A DNA stretch of 64,000 nucleotides from Mauremys mutica. Lineage: Eukaryota; Chordata; Testudines; Geoemydidae. Shown here piece after piece: positions 11,701 through 23,500 of the stretch (within the stretch, counting starts at the first letter, position 1; each line of letters opens with the position of its first letter). Under the pieces are notes generated by a model. It did no database searches. It saw only the letters and a program-made list of their open reading frames with translations, and had not been told where the DNA came from. The position numbers and the translations under genes were made by a program. The DNA is taken from NCBI RefSeq assembly GCF_020497125.1, contig NC_059073.1:145027012-145091011 (forward strand), read 5' to 3'.

Positions 11701-13604
11701 TCCCCAAGCACAGCGCTAGGGGGCGACCCCTGTGCTCATTGACGCGCTCAGGATGCTATTCCCAGCAGGAATCCCGGTCTCCCAGTCCAATTCCAATTAC
11801 CTTCTGCGCCCTACATTTCCTCCTGCTGCCGCAGCTGGACCCAGCATCCGTTCTCCAAGCTTGCTGTGAGCTGTCAAAACAGCTGTTGCATACCAGCCCA
11901 GAGGTGGCCGCAGTGCAGCAGTGAGCAACGGCAGCCCCCTTGATAGAGTTTGTCCAACAAATTGGGATCCTTCCTGTGATCTGAGGTTTCCTCTCCTGGA
12001 TCCCCACTCTCCCACCTCCTCCTCTGCATAACAGGGCCTCTCCTCTTGCCCAGCAGAGGAGGTCTGTACAGGGAACCGCCCCACCCTCCCCAGTTATTTT
12101 GCAGACCTGTCTGCTCTCTCTCTCTCAGACCCTCACAAGCTGGGAATCCGCTGCAAAGTGAACGGGGAGCTCGTCCAGGACAGCAACACCAGCCAGATGA
12201 TCTTCAAAACGCAGGCGCTGGTCGCGTGGGTCTCCCAGTAGGTGCAGCCCCTGCCTCCCCTGCCCTGGCAGCAGCAAACCACTCAGTCCCTGGGAGTCGT
12301 GGTAACCCAGTGTGGTTCTCTGCCCCACTCTAGTGGCAGGGTCATGGCTGCCTCCCATTGGTAGCCCTCGTCCTTAGCAGCGGCTCTGCTTTGAGAGCCA
12401 GAGGGCGTGGGGTTGATCCCTACTGCTGATCTATGCATGGGGTAGTCACAGCCCCCTGGCAGGTATCTGGGCATGGCTGAACAATCGTGGTCCTAATGGG
12501 GTGTGTGGTGGAGGCACTGAGCCGGGATGCCCTGCTGATGGGCTGTTCCTGGCAGGTTCATCACGCTGTACCCAGGAGACGTCTTCCTCACCGGGACCCC
12601 CCCTGGCACTGGAGTTTTCCGGAAGCCCCCCGTTTTCCTGAAGGTGAGCGTCAGTTCTGGGGAATCGCAGCCCCTTGGGGTTGGCAGTGAGAGCTGAAGC
12701 TGCTACCTAGAGATCCGGACTCCCTACAGCAGGGGCTAGGCTGGGTCCCAGCGAGGGCCAGTGACAGGAGATAGCTGGTGTCCCACGTGGACCCCGGTCC
12801 TGCCCTTGGAGCCACATGGACCGACTGTGGTGCCTGGCTGGAGCGCTCAGCACAGACTCAAGGGCTTGCCTGAGCAGCTGGAATTGCAGCCCCAGGCTCA
12901 GAGGTTCCAGTAACGGGGACAGGCCTAGCCTCTTCTTTTGAGCCAGCGTGGTCCTAGGGCTGTGGAATAAGTGTCTGAGCTCCTACAGCCACTAGGGGGT
13001 GCACCTCACTGCTATTGGCAACAGCAACTGGGTGTTCCCCTTAGGCTGCTTTTTTAATGCCGGCTTTAGCCCCTTAACTTACAGTCAAAACATCCCGGGG
13101 GGGCTTAGGAGCTGCTGGAGGCTCCAGTCACTCTGTACGTTATTTTGCATGTGACTCATCCAGCTCCCAGGGTTTCAGAGTGTGACAGACACTCTCCCCC
13201 CCGGCTGGATTTTGTGTAGTAGTTGCAATTTGTCTATTCTAGGCATGAAAGGTGGGGGTCAGTCCCACCCTGTGTTCTGGTACGCAAGGCTAGGGGCATG
13301 TCTGAGCTGCTGGGGGGTAAATGGGGAGACATTAACCCTGGGGTTCTGCTGTAGCTCTGTTCAGATGCTTGTAACTAGGTAACAAAGATCAGGCATCAGC
13401 CATCCTACCCTGGTCCATGGTGCTGCCCGTAGGGGCTGGTTCAAAGGATTCGGGAGAGCAAAGGGGAGCTGCAGTCTTTAGTTGGTAGCGGCAGCGTGTA
13501 GCTCCTAAGGGAAATGTTACTCTGCTTACCCTGCGTTGCAGAGAGGAGATGTGGTGCAGTGTGAAATTGACCAGCTGGGAGCCCTCCGAAACAAGGTCGT
13601 TTGA
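8710..13604 (+). CDS. FAHD2: Fumarylacetoacetate hydrolase domain-containing protein 2, mitochondrial
   Basis: Seven coding exons join in phase: 8710-8990, 10120-10336, 10850-10909, 11247-11409, 12129-12237, 12556-12643 and 13542-13604 (TGA), giving 326 residues; human FAHD2A has 314. I chose the ATG at 8710, six bases after the exon start, because it adds 39 mostly hydrophobic and arginine-rich residues before the conserved MRLVQF (residue 40), as expected of a mitochondrial presequence. The FAH fold is clear: VCVGMNY-like segment with HC, metal-binding EVE (Glu171, Glu173) within [14 protein letters not shown], Asp202 in [10 protein letters not shown], and the TGTPPGTG loop near the C-terminus. 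FAHD1/2 proteins are divalent-metal hydrolases or decarboxylases of small oxo-acids; the FAHD2 substrate is not settled. The gene is complete and looks functional. It runs with KCNIP3 and converges on GPAT2. It is orthologous to the mammalian FAHD2A/FAHD2B pair, so I use the base symbol. Confidence 0.95.
8991..10119 (+). other. FAHD2: FAHD2 intron with SINE pieces and a hairpin
   Basis: Intron after the first coding exon. It holds a hairpin-forming repeat at 9327-9394 and two MIR-like pieces at about 9590-9720 and 9885-10045 ('gggaaactgaggcacag' core in the second). Confidence 0.6.
9327..9394. repeat. Inverted repeat (hairpin MITE remnant)
   Basis: 'tcaaaggtatttaggcac' and 'gtacctaaatacctttga' pair with one mismatch over 18 bases around a loop of about 30 bp. 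Related sequence ('ggcagttaggccctgctgaaaa') appears near 32.3 kb. Confidence 0.6.
10337..10849 (+). other. FAHD2: FAHD2 intron
   Basis: Intron between the coding exons ending at 10336 and starting at 10850. I see no repeat family or secondary gene in it, apart from a G run near 10662. Confidence 0.5.
11410..12128 (+). other. FAHD2: FAHD2 intron
   Basis: Intron between the coding exons ending at 11409 and starting at 12129. Nothing distinctive was seen. The open frame reading through from the exon into the intron up to 11924 is not coding. Confidence 0.5.
12644..13541 (+). other. FAHD2: FAHD2 last intron
   Basis: Intron before the terminal exon, ending with the tract 'ctgcttaccctgcgttgcag'. 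No assignable feature was seen. Confidence 0.5.
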
Positions 13605-13718
13605 GGATGCCTGGCCAGCGCAGTCCCCGGGGCCCAGGAGCTGATCATGGACACTGGCAGGTGCAGCACTTCAATGGCCTTCAGCTAATCATGTCACTCA
13701 GCAGCATATGGATTTTGC

Positions 13719-13724
13719 AATAAA
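13719..13724 (+). terminator. FAHD2: FAHD2 polyadenylation signal
   Basis: AATAAA lies 115 bases after the TGA stop, giving a short 3' UTR. A T/G-rich stretch follows. Confidence 0.8.
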
Positions 13725-14258
13725 GCTCTCGTTGAAGGGCCAGTCCTGCTGTGCCACTGACAGAGCTTCAGGTGCAGTCTGTGCTCCGAGAAGCTGACCT
13801 GACCCATCAGCACGCTCGCTGTAAAATCCATTCAAACACCCAGTGCGGGGGGGATCGTGGTGCCAAGCTGCTGTTAAAGGGGTAAGGGACACAGAGGTCT
13901 GCTCCCCTAGGATTAGACACAGAGCAAGGCAAATCCATGCACTTGCTAGCCCTGCTCAGGGGGGATGGGGAATGAGTTAGGGAGGCGGTGTTTATTATAT
14001 GCAACCCCAGACTGAATCTCTCCCATCCTGGGGCTGTATTTGCATAGACCATTCTGCCACCCACCTTAGCTCACAGTCCAGGACGGTGGGCCCTGCCACA
14101 CTGATCTCTCTGATAACACAAGGGAAAGGAGAGCTGGCGTGGTACTATTGAGAGGGAAGCAACACTGAGCCCACCATGGCTGGTTTTCAGAGGCAGGGAA
14201 ACTGCTGGCATGAGCCTGTCCAGTAAAAGCAGCTGGAGACCCAGGCACCAAGAATAGA

Positions 14259-14264
14259 TTTATT
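14259..14264 (-). terminator. GPAT2: GPAT2 polyadenylation signal
   Basis: TTTATT on the plus strand reads AATAAA on the minus strand, 135 bases beyond the GPAT2 stop codon. It faces the FAHD2 signal at 13719-13724 about 535 bp away, so the two genes are tightly convergent. Confidence 0.75.
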
Positions 14265-14398
14265 TTGATCTCCAACTCAATGCAGGTCATGCTGCTGTGG
14301 GTGGATCCCACCCCCAGCCCAGAGACACTCAATCGGATCCTGCAGAGGTGGGGGTTTTGAAACAGTCACCACAGGTGGCAGGACAGTTCCAGGCAGCT

Positions 14399-14515
14399 CT
14401 AGCTGGAGGTGAACTGCCCCATGAACTTCTCCAGTCGCTCCTGGTTCCCTTTGGTGCTGAAGGTTTCCGAGAGGTGGAGAATGGGCCCTGCTGCGCCTGG
14501 CTGCTCCCTCAGCAC
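14399..14515 (-). CDS. GPAT2: GPAT2 terminal coding exon
   Basis: Encodes residues 747-784 from [11 protein letters not shown] to QFTSS and the TAG stop. The preceding exon (14825-14770) ends in phase 0 with KELG, so the reading is unambiguous. Confidence 0.92.
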   Translation of the reverse strand: MLREQPGAAGPILHLSETFSTKGNQERLEKFMGQFTSS

Positions 14516-17500
14516 CTGGGGGAGGAGGAGGACAGAGGAACCCTGACTTTCCACCCAGGAAGGGTTGGGACTGCACAAGGAGAGAGGGCATGTGCCTGTC
14601 CAGCCAGGTGGTGGGCCAGGCTGAGGGGAGGTTACAGGCAGGACAACATGTCTCCATGGGGGAGGGAGAGAGCATCCCAGTAGCCACCTCTGCCATCCCT
14701 AAATGGGTGTGACGGGCTGAACTGACCTCCCCATGATCACCAGGGTATAGACAGGTGGGGCGCACTCACCCCCAGCTCCTTGAAGGTCTGGATGGAGCTC
14801 AGAGCCAGGTTCCTGTTCGCACACTCTGGAAAGAGAGACGGTAACAACGTGAGGGGCAGGACAAACAGGCATGGCACATGGTGTACCAGCCCCGAGCAAC
14901 CCTCCCACCACACCCAGCTCCTGCAGTTGTTTCACTTCCACTGTGGGCTGGGCCCCCTCCCACTCCTTTAGTTGTGTTCTGGGTCCTACAGTGCAGCCTG
15001 TGGCACTAGAACCCCATTTCAGCTGCCCTTGTGGTGGTCCTGAAAAGCCCCTGCAGGAGGGAAGACAGGATTCACCACAGCTGATCAAACCCTGGGCCCA
15101 TCCCGTCCACTGGGCTTCCCTTCCTGCCCCCTGCAGGTTTACAGCCCAACTCAGTGTTTGCCCACCAGCAGCTCCATCCTCGCAGCAGGAGGAGCTGGGA
15201 GACGGGAAAGCGATTTCTTGACACAAGTGCGCAGAGAAGCCTGTTACTTCCTGGTGCTGGTCCCTCTGCTCCCAGCAGGGGGCAGACAACACCCAGCTCT
15301 TCCTGCTCAGGCAGATAAGCACCCTGAGTCTGCTCCTGATCTGATTTGCCACAGAGCCCCCGAGGAAGCGGCTGGCACCGGGCTGAAGGCTCCCTAGCAG
15401 GGTGAGAGTGCCCAGGTGAGGAAGGGGTTAGGCCCAGGAGGACACTGGGCTTGGCAGCATCTCCCCAGCAGTACAGGGAGGCTGGATCTCAGTAGGTTTG
15501 CCCCAGACTCACCGAAGGAGCCGTCCTCTCTCGCCTTCCTCACCAGGAACCGCTGCAGCTTCTCCACGTACTCCAGCTCTGGGGGAGGCAAGCAGAGTGT
15601 GTGGGAGGGGCCCTTGCACCATTCTTGGTCTGATCCTCAGCCTGGGGACGTTGGGGCAGCTCACACCTCAGTAGGGCTACACTGATATACACCGGCGTCC
15701 CCTCTCCAGCAGCTCAGACCCCCCCCACCCCGTCTCCATGTAACAGGCCCAGCCAGGAAGCGCCCTGGAGCAGTATGCGCCCTGAGCTGCATGCCCCCAA
15801 GGAGTCTTAGTGTGGTGGCTGTTCCCAGCATAGGCGTGGGTCATGAGCCTTGCTGTGTGACCTAGGGCAAGGCATGTCCCTGCTCTGTGCCTCGGTTTCC
15901 CTGGTGGCAGATCCCAGGGCTAGGAGAGTCCAGCCATTAAGGGGTTCGGTGGGGAGCCCCAGTGCTGGCTGTGAGCCCCCCCTTCAGCTGGACCTGACCC
16001 CCCAGACACCCTGCCAGCACTGTCCTTGGGTATCGGGCTGTTCCCAGGGGGACGGACCAAGTCTCTGCTCTCAACCCCACGCAGCGTGATTCCCCTTGGT
16101 TCTTACAGGCCTAGCTGGCTTCGCTAAACACACCCTGGTGAATGCACTGGGGGGAGGGGGGTGTCATACCTAACTCAGGGCAGCCAGACTCCACCAGGAA
16201 GGCAGCTGCTCTCTCAAAGGTTTTCAGCAGGGGGCCCAGGAGGCCGCAGAGGAAGAGGAAGAAATCGGGGCAGTTGTCCAGCTGGCTTATCTGGGGGGAG
16301 AAGAGATGCATGGGCTCAGCCTGGCTGGACCTGGGGGGTGCTGAATGGTCCACGTTGGAACAGGGTTCTGCTAGTCACACCTGAAATGAGTTTGGACTCA
16401 ACTTCCTCTCAAGGGGAGAGCTGCCAACATCACGCACAACAGGGAAGGGAGAGCAGGGGGCTGTGGGGCAGGATTGAGGGGCACTGGCAGAGCTCCGGGG
16501 GATCCCAGAGCTGGGATATTGGGTGGCAGCAGGTCAGGATTAAGGGGTATTGGTAGAGCTGGTTATGGGGAGCCCAGGGCTGTGGGTCAAGATTGACCCT
16601 CACCCCCTATTTACCTTATGTGCCCAGCTCAGGCTGGTCTGAATCTTGCCCCAAGGGCCACCCCATCTGTCTGTTTGGGGGGTTCTGTTCTCAGGGTCTG
16701 CATCACCCGACCCCTGACGGCAGAGGCACGGCTTGGGGGGAGCCCAAGGCAGGAGTCACCCGGGTGTGGCAGGCTGGGGCAGCTCCTGTTCCCGCTCGCC
16801 CTGGCTCTTAGCCTCGCATTTTCAGTAACACCACGACTCGCTGAGCGCGAACATAACCACCTGCCAGTGTCGGGAAAGACGCTGGATCCACACACGGGAA
16901 AGAGCCTCCAGCTGACCAGAAGATGGTGCTGCAATGCCAGACGCTTGGCAACAGGCTCCTGCAGCCTGTGCACAAGTGAGCCGAGTTCAGAGGGCTCCGT
17001 TCTCAGCCCCCCCGCCTGCTGGTGAATTACAGAGAACTCTGCTCCAGTCTGGAGGAGCAGCCCACGCAGCTGGCATTTTCAAGAGACAGGTTGTGAACCT
17101 GGGCTCCGGCGTGCGATCGCGGGGGAAACAATAGGAGCGGGAATTAATATGATAATTTGATGTTCTCTTACAATGGGGCTGCGGAGGGAGGGCGGCAGAT
17201 CCCCTCCTACGTGCCGCCAGACCAAAAGGAGAACGTGTTCCCCCAGCAGCAGGGAACTGACAGCCCAGAGAGGCCTCGCCCCCTGTGCAGGGGCCGGGGT
17301 GTCATGGGGTAGCTGGATGCTGGGGCGCAGGGACTGGAGAACCCAGGCCAGAGGGGAGCATGCCTAGTGATTAGCCATGCTGCCATGGTATCTAAGCACT
17401 GAGCTTAGAGAAGGCGACAGGGACTCCTGGGTTCAATTCTCATCTCAGGGAGAGGACGGCAAGTGGGGCCTAGTGGTTAAAGCAGAGGGGTAAGCTGGGA

Positions 17501-20500
17501 GTCAGGACTCCTGGGTTCTATCCCCGGCTCTGGGAGATGCAGTGGAGTCTAATGGTCGGAAGGGGAGGACTGGGCTGGGATTCAGAACTTCTGGGTTCTA
17601 GTCCCAGCTCTACCACCGACTCGCCGAGTCCCTTCCCCGCAGCTGTGCCTCAGTTTATACAGCTGCAGTAGGGAGACCTCCCGGGCAGGCTGCGAGATGC
17701 AACGACCATCTGGGCAGGCGGTTTCCTTGGAGATGGGTAGGAAGGATGGCCCCTCAGGTCCGGCACGAGGCAGGAGAAAAGGCCTCCTGCTCCCCCAGGA
17801 GGAAGCTGATGGAGGCGGTGCTGGCGCCAGGCAGCCTGATCCCCGCCAACACGAAGAGGGGAGCTGGGGCAGGGCGGTACCTTGAAGCAGCGCTTGCCGG
17901 TGTCCTCGTCATAGTCGCTGTCACTGTCGTTGAAGTCCTCCATCTCCTTCCACAGCAGCTTCTGCGAGAAGCGCCTCCGGGCCGTGTCGCAGGCCAGCCG
18001 CTCGCTGGGGGTCTAGGGGGGAAACCGGCTGCCCTGAGCCCTCGGGGCTGGGAACTCCGAGCGGCTGGGGGCTGGCAATCCTCTGGGCGCAGCTCACCCG
18101 GCATGCACGCCCTGGGGGGTGGGGAGAGACCCAGGGCTCCCCACTCCTGCCAAGGTGGTGCTGCCTCCAGACGCCATCCCTGAGTCAGAGCCTGGACACA
18201 TCTTCCCCTCAGAGTCAGCCACTGGTGGGTTCTCAATCCATGGCTCCCCAGATGCTAACCAGCCTCCTCCTCGGCGGGCGGGCAGGGGGGACCGAACTGG
18301 GTGGCCATTGGGAGCGGGGGGGGATCGCCCCCAACAGGGGCATGTCGTTCAGCCCCGTCGCTAACCAAAGGACTTGGTCTCCCAGGGGTCACCTTTCCCA
18401 GCACTGAGGATTCCCCTGCAGGCCGCAGCCGGGCGACCGTGCCCCGGGAGGCTCGGGGTGGGCAGGCAGGCGATGGAACCAGGGGCTGGACTCGGCCCCG
18501 GACAGCAGGGACATTATGGCCTGCGTCCTTCACCTACCTCCTCCGCGACCAGCAGCCCACACTGGATCAGCTTGTCCAGCACCTCCTGGCCGTAGCAAGA
18601 GACCGACTGGCAGGGCTGCGGGAGGAGACAAATGAGTGAGCGCGGCCCCCGGGCAGAGCACCGGTGACGGGCCCGGCGGGACGCAGAGTGTGTGTGTGGG
18701 GGGGGGGGTGAGACCCCTCAAGAGGGGTGATGCGATGGAGCCTGGCTGCCCTGCGGAGACAGGAGTAGCTCACCCGACCCAGCCAGGCTCCAGGCGGTGG
18801 CAGCAGCAGGGGCCCGCCCGGCCTCTCGCAGGGCCCTACCTGGAGCAGGACGACGTCTCTGGGCAGCAGCTGAAGCAGCGTCAGGGTCTTGCGGAGCAGC
18901 TCCCCCTGGCTCAGCACCACGGCCGCAGGCAGCTTGGCAGGGCTCAGGAAGGGCAGCATCTCCACCAGCAGGGCATTGATGGCGCAGGCTGCGGGGGGCT
19001 TGGGGCATCATCACTGCCCGGTCTCCTTCCCGTCCCCCAACCCCACACACACGGCGCAGGGGGCCATGTGCAGCCCCACCCCCGCCCCTCAACCCCACAC
19101 ACACGGCGCGGGGAACCATGGGCAGCCCCGCCCCCGCCACTGCCCCTCAACTCCACACACATGGCGCGGGGAACCATGGGCAGCCCCACCCCCTGCCACT
19201 GCCCCCCAACTCCATATACATGGTGCGGGGGGCCATGGGGAGCCTCCCCACCAGGTCACATGTCCATGGGCAGTCCCACCCCCCCAAGTCATCTGCCCCC
19301 CAACCCCCCCATACACGTGGCGGGGGCCCATGGACAGCCACACCCCCGCCCCGGGGCACCTGCCCTCCAACCCCATACACACAGTGTAGGAGCTGTGGGC
19401 AGCCCCTCTCTGCTGACCCCACTCCCGGCTGGGTCACTCACCCCCCACGGCCTCGCACATGAAGACGGGCAGCAGGGCGGCGCTGTGCCAGCTCAGCTCC
19501 CTCACCGCCGCCGCCGTCTCCCTGGGGGCCACCAGGACATCCCCACGCGAGAGGCGGTGCAGGGAGACACAGCCCCGCAGCAGGGAGAGGGCGTGGAGCA
19601 CCAGGTCGCGCAGCTGCCCCGAGAAGCCCACGTCGCGGTTCCGCAGCAGGGTCTCCTCCACCAGCCAGGAGAAGTCGGACATGAGCCGGGACAGGAAGAC
19701 ACCCTGGCGGGGTGGGAGGAGGGAAGAAAAAGAAAAGTGGGGGGGGGGGAGGCTTGAAACCACCAGCCAGCAGGACACGCCCCCCCCCTCCAGGCAACAG
19801 AGAAAGGGAGACGAATAATCCACTCCCCCAGGGAAAGGAAGCTCTGAAACCAGCATCGAGCCAGAAAATCTCCTGGTAGAAGGACTCACCCCACAAAAGG
19901 AGAACCACAAATCCCTCCCCGTCAATGGAAACTTCCATTCAGCTGGTGACTCCATAAAGGGGGGGGCTCTTAAAACTGACATCCAGATGGCACCTCTCCT
20001 TTAACATGGGGGCCCTTGAAACCACCATCCAGCAGGTCATCCCCAACCTGCCCCTCATCACTCAGACCACCCCCTAAAGCAAGCAGCTCCCTTCCACACC
20101 TGCCTCCAGGACCCCTCCCCCTCCTTCCCGGGCTGGGGCCCTCCCTCTACCTCACGGTGCTTGTGCAGTAAGAGCGCAGACATGATTGCCACGGCCATGA
20201 CACTGGAGCAGGAGACGCCAGCTGGAAAGGGATCAAAGAGCGTCTTGTTATCCCCTCGGCGCCCAGTCCCCTCCCCGCTCTCCTTCCTCCCTTAGGGGGA
20301 GGAGGGTCCCTTAGACAGGGCCCAAGCGCCTCTGGGCGAGCCCAGCAACCACCTCGCAGGATCGAGCCCTGCTGTAATACATTTCTGTGACCCCAGGAAA
20401 TGTATGTGGGTGGGATGGGCCTCACCCTGAGCGGGGCTGCGGTAGGAGCAGAGATGGAGGCAGGGCAAAGGAGATGGATGGATTAAAAAGTCGCTGACTT

Positions 20501-23500
20501 TAAGGCCAGACCGGTTGTGATCATCCCAAGCCAGAGACTCTCCCCCTGGGATCTCTGGGCCCACTCACCTGCGGCTGAGCCACAGCGGGTCCGTTAGAAA
20601 CACACCCCAGCCTCCGAGTGCCGGAGAAGGCACCGCATCCGTGGATGGGGCACGAATCCCACGTGGGGAGAGCCAGGCGATTGGTCAGAGCCACGGGAGA
20701 GGTGAGAGAACAGCCCAGCAGATGCAGCACTGATCTGGGACGGGCTGGGTGGCGTCCCCAGCTCTGCTGTTGATTCTCTGCGTGACCTGGGGCAAGGTGC
20801 CTGGCCGGTCCATGCCTCAGTTTCCCCAGCTGTGAAACGCAGGTAACACTGGCTCTTCTCTGCGAGGCTCGGAGACCTCCAGATGAAAAGGCCGCCGGGT
20901 TGTTCTGAGCAGCTAAGCCCCATTTCGCTCAGCGGGTGGCATTCATGGACACCAATGCAGACGCAAGAGGAAAGCTGACCTGCAAGCCCCTTTCCCCGGA
21001 GAACCCAGCCCAGCACAGAAGACACCCATTAGGAAGGAGAGAACGGGAGCAAGAGAGATGGAGCAACTCATCTTCCCCAGCGGGACCAGTGCCGAGAGAG
21101 GGATCAGCATGGATCACAAGCTGCGTCAGGCCAGGCAGAGCACGCTACATGCAGGACACAGGGCCATGCAGCGTCTCCAGCGCCATCTCCACGTCCTTTT
21201 CAATCAGCGTTCGGCACAAGGTGTCCCACAGGAAGGGTTGGGAGATAGAATCACAGAATCTCAGGGTTGCAAGGGACCTCAGGAGGTCATCTAGTCCAAC
21301 CCCCTGCTCAAAGCAGGACCAACCCCAACTAAATCATCCCAGCCAGGGCTTTGTCAAGCCTGACCTTAAAAACCTCTAAGGAAGGAGATTCCACCACCTC
21401 CCTAGGGAACCCATTCCAGTGCTTCACCACCCTCCTAGTGAAAAAGTTTTTCCTAATATCCAACCTAAACCTCCCCCAGTGCAACTTGAGACCATTACTC
21501 CTTGTTCTGTCATCTGCTACCACTGAGAACAGCCGAGCTCCATCCTCTCTGGAACCCTCCTTCAGGTAGTTGAAGGCTGCTATCAAATCCCTCCTCACTC
21601 TTCTCTTCTTCAGACTAAATAACCCCAGTTCCCTCAGCATCTCCGCGTAAGTCATGTGCTCCAGCCCTCTAATCATTTTTGTTGCCCTCCACTGGACTCT
21701 CTCCAATTTGTCCACATCCTTTCTGTAGTGGGGGGCCCAAAACTGGACACAATACTCCAGATGTAGCCTCACCGGTGCTGAATAGAGGGGAATGATCATG
21801 TCCCTCGATCTGGTGAATCTGGAACAAAAAGACTGTGGCTCCTAGTGTAGAGCCACCCAACCGGAGTTAAAAAAGGAATCTCTCATGGGAGCAGCAGCAG
21901 CTAACCTAAGAATTACCAGAATGAATCAGTGCAGGGCACCAGCCATTCTGAGAGAAACCAGAACCAGCTGCTTCAGAGGAAAGAGCACGAGTGCCCCCTA
22001 GTAGACACTGATGGAACAACCTGCCCAGAGGGGAAGCTTCTTCCTGACCTCTGTCCGCGAGTGTCTGGTCTGCACCCTGAAGCATGAGGTTTTTACAGAA
22101 ACGTGTGTGCGCAGATGTTGTTCATTAGCTAGGAAAGTATCCAATCCTCGCTTCTTGGCCTCAGTGGCATCTGGTGGCAGTGCGATCTACAACCGAATCA
22201 CGCCGTTATCCTCCCCAAGTTGTTCAGCACTGAGGGGTGATATCGCTCCTTCATTGCTATGAAGCGGATACCGCGAGAGAACAGCTGTTTGGAGAAAGGG
22301 AGGGGAAAAAAAATAATCACTGGAATTCCATTGGAAATTTACCGTGCGACCAAAGCTAACCTGCTAGAACTGAGCCCTACGGGGGACTGATTCGCTGAGG
22401 GCACCTCTCCGCACAGCAGAAGAAATCGATCGAGGCGTGGCTCTGTTTTGCAGCGGCCCTGCCTCCCTTTCGCGTTGTTGTTTGGGTTCTCGCTTCCAGC
22501 GGAGTTGGGCGCTCTCTGTGAGCAGTCACACACCCAGCGCATTAGCACGTGCGGAGCGTTGGACTCAAATGACGGATAATTGGAAAGTCACATTCACCAC
22601 GGGAGAGAAGGATAAACTGAACCACAAGCGCGACACGTGAAACGCAGCCTTTATGTAACCAGGCGACCGGGATGGCAATTTAACAAGCCTATTGTTTTCC
22701 CCAGCCTCCCTCGGAGGAACTTTTCGGCTTCTGCTCTCTAGTTGAACGTAGGGAATCAAGTTAATTCTAGGTGGGTGAGAAAAAGGATGGTCTTGCGGTG
22801 AAGGCTCTGGAATGGGAGCCAGGAGATCTGGGTTTAAATCCCCTCTCTGATTCTCAGACTAGACAGTAGCTCAGCAGGTCTGAAAACCAGACCTGGAAAC
22901 TCGGCAGGGGGACAACGATCCTTCCCGTCTCACGGGCTTTGTGCTGGGCAGGAAAAGCTCGTTTTAATTCCCATGCACTAGCTCAGCCCACCCTCTCTCC
23001 CAGTCTCAGCGCAGGGTAACTCTTCCGCTCGAGTTTGCCTAGCCGCAGCAGGACCTCCTGCCATCACAAGAGCGATGAGCCGTGCGTTCGAGCTCTGAAA
23101 GCCGCCCAGGTCAGAGCAGGGAATAGGGCAGAGGAAATTCTCAGAGTGATCCAAGAGATCTAGAGTTTGTGCAGCTAGATCGAGGAGTGCTGAGTCCCTG
23201 CCTGTCCAGGTGATTCGATACCTAGCCCTTACCTAGCGCTTTCCATCGGTCGGTGCAGTGACTCACCCACGGTGACCCAGCGGCAGGCCGGCCAGATAAG
23301 ACAAGGCCAGTCACCCCGGGAAATGCTCTGAGAAGGCCCCTCTGCTTCTGATTTGGGGTCAGCCCACCCCGGCCCCAGCAAGGAAGCTGCCTGCCCAGCC
23401 AGGGCAGCCAGCCCTGCCACAGAGCGCTCCCACGGCCCGTCATGCCTCTCCTCCTCCCACAGGGATCTGCTTTCGGACCTGGCCGATGGAGAGTCTCTCG

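Noticed and set aside
11145..11924. 259-codon frame across a FAHD2 exon
   Set aside because: Only 11247-11409 is the real exon; the remainder is intron read-through past a good GT donor.
15394..15591. Minus-strand frame around GPAT2 exon 15578-15513 as a separate small gene
   Set aside because: It is one GPAT2 exon with intron on both sides; phases match its neighbours.
18636..19757. Open frame of 373 codons on the plus strand, the longest in the window
   Set aside because: It is antisense to three GPAT2 exons and runs through the intronic GC-rich minisatellite, where stops are rare. The predicted product is low complexity with repeated Pro, His and Thr.
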